Of a stretch of DNA of 5,407 bases, positions 4,782 to 5,407 are shown piece after piece. The DNA is from Bacillota bacterium (lineage in GTDB: Bacteria; Bacillota; Clostridia; Christensenellales; SZUA-584). Both the position numbers and the translations under genes were made by a program. The notes under the pieces were generated by a model. It was not told the origin of the DNA, did not search any database, and saw nothing but the letters and a program-made list of their open reading frames with translations. How positions within the stretch are numbered: the first letter of the stretch is position 1; every line of letters starts with the position of its first letter. Location: positions 1 through 5,407 of the forward strand of contig JAEWQS010000094.1 of NCBI GenBank assembly GCA_023399095.1, written 5' to 3'.

Positions 4782-4894
4782 AAACGGATAACAGAAATCA
4801 CAAATGATTCACTTCTTATTGTCTACTTACATTCAATATACTGTATAAGGACAAATAAGGAGTCAATCCATGAAACGAATTCTGTTATCCGTTT
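4782..4894. repeat. Long-range 15-bp perfect inverted repeat spanning the MORN gene start
   Basis: AAACGGATAACAGAA (4782-4796) is the exact reverse complement of TTCTGTTATCCGTTT (4880-4894). The pairing extends to 17 of 18 if one mismatch is allowed. The 83-base interval holds the spacer, the ribosome binding site and the ATG of the MORN-type gene. The right arm covers codons 4-9. A read-through transcript from the XRE cassette would contain both arms; one starting at the nearby promoter would contain only the right arm. Confidence 0.7.
4819..4849 (+). promoter_or_regulatory. Possible promoter of the MORN-repeat gene
   Basis: TTGTCT (4819-4824) and TATAAG (4844-4849) are spaced by 19 bases, longer than ideal. 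TATACT (4837-4842) is an alternative -10 without a good -35. TATACTGTATA (4837-4847) is an odd palindrome that could be a protein site. Weak support. Confidence 0.35.
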
Positions 4895-5407
4895 TCATAT
4901 TCATTATTCTGGTTATCTGCACCTTCTCTTCACACCCGGCCTTCATCAGCGAAAGCAAATGGAGCGGGACAACTGCCAGCCCCCTTTCCACCATAGCACC
5001 AGAGCCAATGCCCGTACCTGAGATGAAACCCACTACCACCCTTAAGCCAATACCTGAATGTATTTATGTCACCCAGTGGAACCTCTCACTCCTATTTGGC
5101 TTTGGTGCTTACGCGGGCAAATATACGGGCCATCTCGTACACGGCCTGCCAAGCGGCACGGGATCCTTCACCATATCGAACGAGAACGGCGCAGGCTGGA
5201 CTTATAACGGCGAATGGAAAAACGGGCATCTCAACGGCGGCGGCACAATCACATGGGAAGACGGCTTCATCTCCTCCGGCATATACAGGAATGACTTTCT
5301 TAACGGAGATGGCTATGAATCACTGTACGGCACCACTCAGTATCAGGGCGGCTTTAAGAACGGCCATTATCACGGCAAAGGTACGCTTTATAACCAGCAC
5401 GGCGATA
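4870..5407 (+). CDS. MORN-repeat protein with N-terminal signal or anchor (3' end outside the window)
   Basis: 179 codons are present and the frame is open at the edge. Residues 4-20 are strongly hydrophobic after MKR, forming a signal peptide or membrane anchor. The Cys at 17 lacks a proper lipobox (LVIC has Ile before Cys), so a lipoprotein is unlikely. A Pro/Thr/Ser-rich linker follows (about 32-62). From about 85 come four MORN-type units of some 20 residues: YTGHLVHGLPSGTG (85-98), YNGEWKNGHLNGGGTITW (112-129), a degraded one near 136-152 (SGIYRNDFLNGDGYES), and YQGGFKNGHYHGKGTLY (158-174), with another unit probably starting at the edge. MORN repeats form extended beta-hairpin scaffolds; in bacteria the role is usually unknown. 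The layout suggests an extracytoplasmic, surface-tethered protein. TAAGGAG (4856-4862) precedes the ATG by 7 bases. The gap from the membrane-protein gene is 95 bp, so operon membership is uncertain. Confidence 0.88.
   Translation, partial: MKRILLSVFIFIILVICTFSSHPAFISESKWSGTTASPLSTIAPEPMPVPEMKPTTTLKPIPECIYVTQWNLSLLFGFGAYAGKYTGHLVHGLPSGTGSFTISNENGAGWTYNGEWKNGHLNGGGTITWEDGFISSGIYRNDFLNGDGYESLYGTTQYQGGFKNGHYHGKGTLYNQHGD

Noticed and set aside
4883..4923. Lipoprotein signal in the MORN-type protein
   Set aside because: The only Cys in the hydrophobic segment is preceded by LVI rather than a lipobox ending in Gly, Ala or Ser.

Overview
The window looks like chromosomal DNA of a Gram-positive bacterium, most likely a Clostridia-type member of the Bacillota. 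The signs are strong AGGAGG-type ribosome binding sites before most genes, sigma-A-like promoters with 17-bp spacers, a near-consensus CtsR heat-shock operator, an XRE regulator paired with a small membrane protein, and intergenic repeat families of a kind I recall from many Clostridia. Base composition is moderate (about half G+C by eye). The species cannot be named from this.

Layout. (1) Bases 1-1864, minus strand: a protein-quality-control operon. A promoter and a CtsR box (1808-1864) lead into a class B J-domain co-chaperone (1761-781), followed by clpB (464 to the window edge, N-terminal domain only). The 316-bp gap between the two genes is filled by degenerate GC-rich hairpin repeats whose last copy includes the stop codon of the J-protein gene. 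(2) Bases 1918-3795, plus strand: a divergent AraC-family regulator with a C-terminal GyrI-like ligand-binding domain, then an HSL-family alpha/beta hydrolase (esterase/lipase type) 83 bp downstream. The pair looks like a small regulator-enzyme unit. A consensus promoter with an inverted repeat in its spacer drives it. (3) Bases 3796-4070: a gene-free stretch holding two tandem degenerate copies of a composite repeat, each an inverted repeat followed by a 31-bp module. (4) Bases 4071-4774, plus strand: a two-gene cassette of a 68-residue XRE/Cro-type repressor and an overlapping 138-residue four-helix membrane protein. Its promoter is flanked by two copies of a palindromic operator-like site, one of them a perfect 22-bp palindrome at the predicted transcription start. 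(5) Bases 4870 to the end: the 5' part of a gene for a MORN-repeat protein with an N-terminal hydrophobic segment. It is preceded by a 15-bp perfect inverted repeat that joins the upstream spacer to the first codons.

All gene families here are recognisable, and I see no clear sign of a wholly new system. The points most worth a second look are the paired operator architecture of the XRE/membrane cassette, the long-range inverted repeat around the MORN gene start, the CtsR-controlled J-protein/ClpB pairing with a repeat inserted between the genes, and the composite intergenic repeats.
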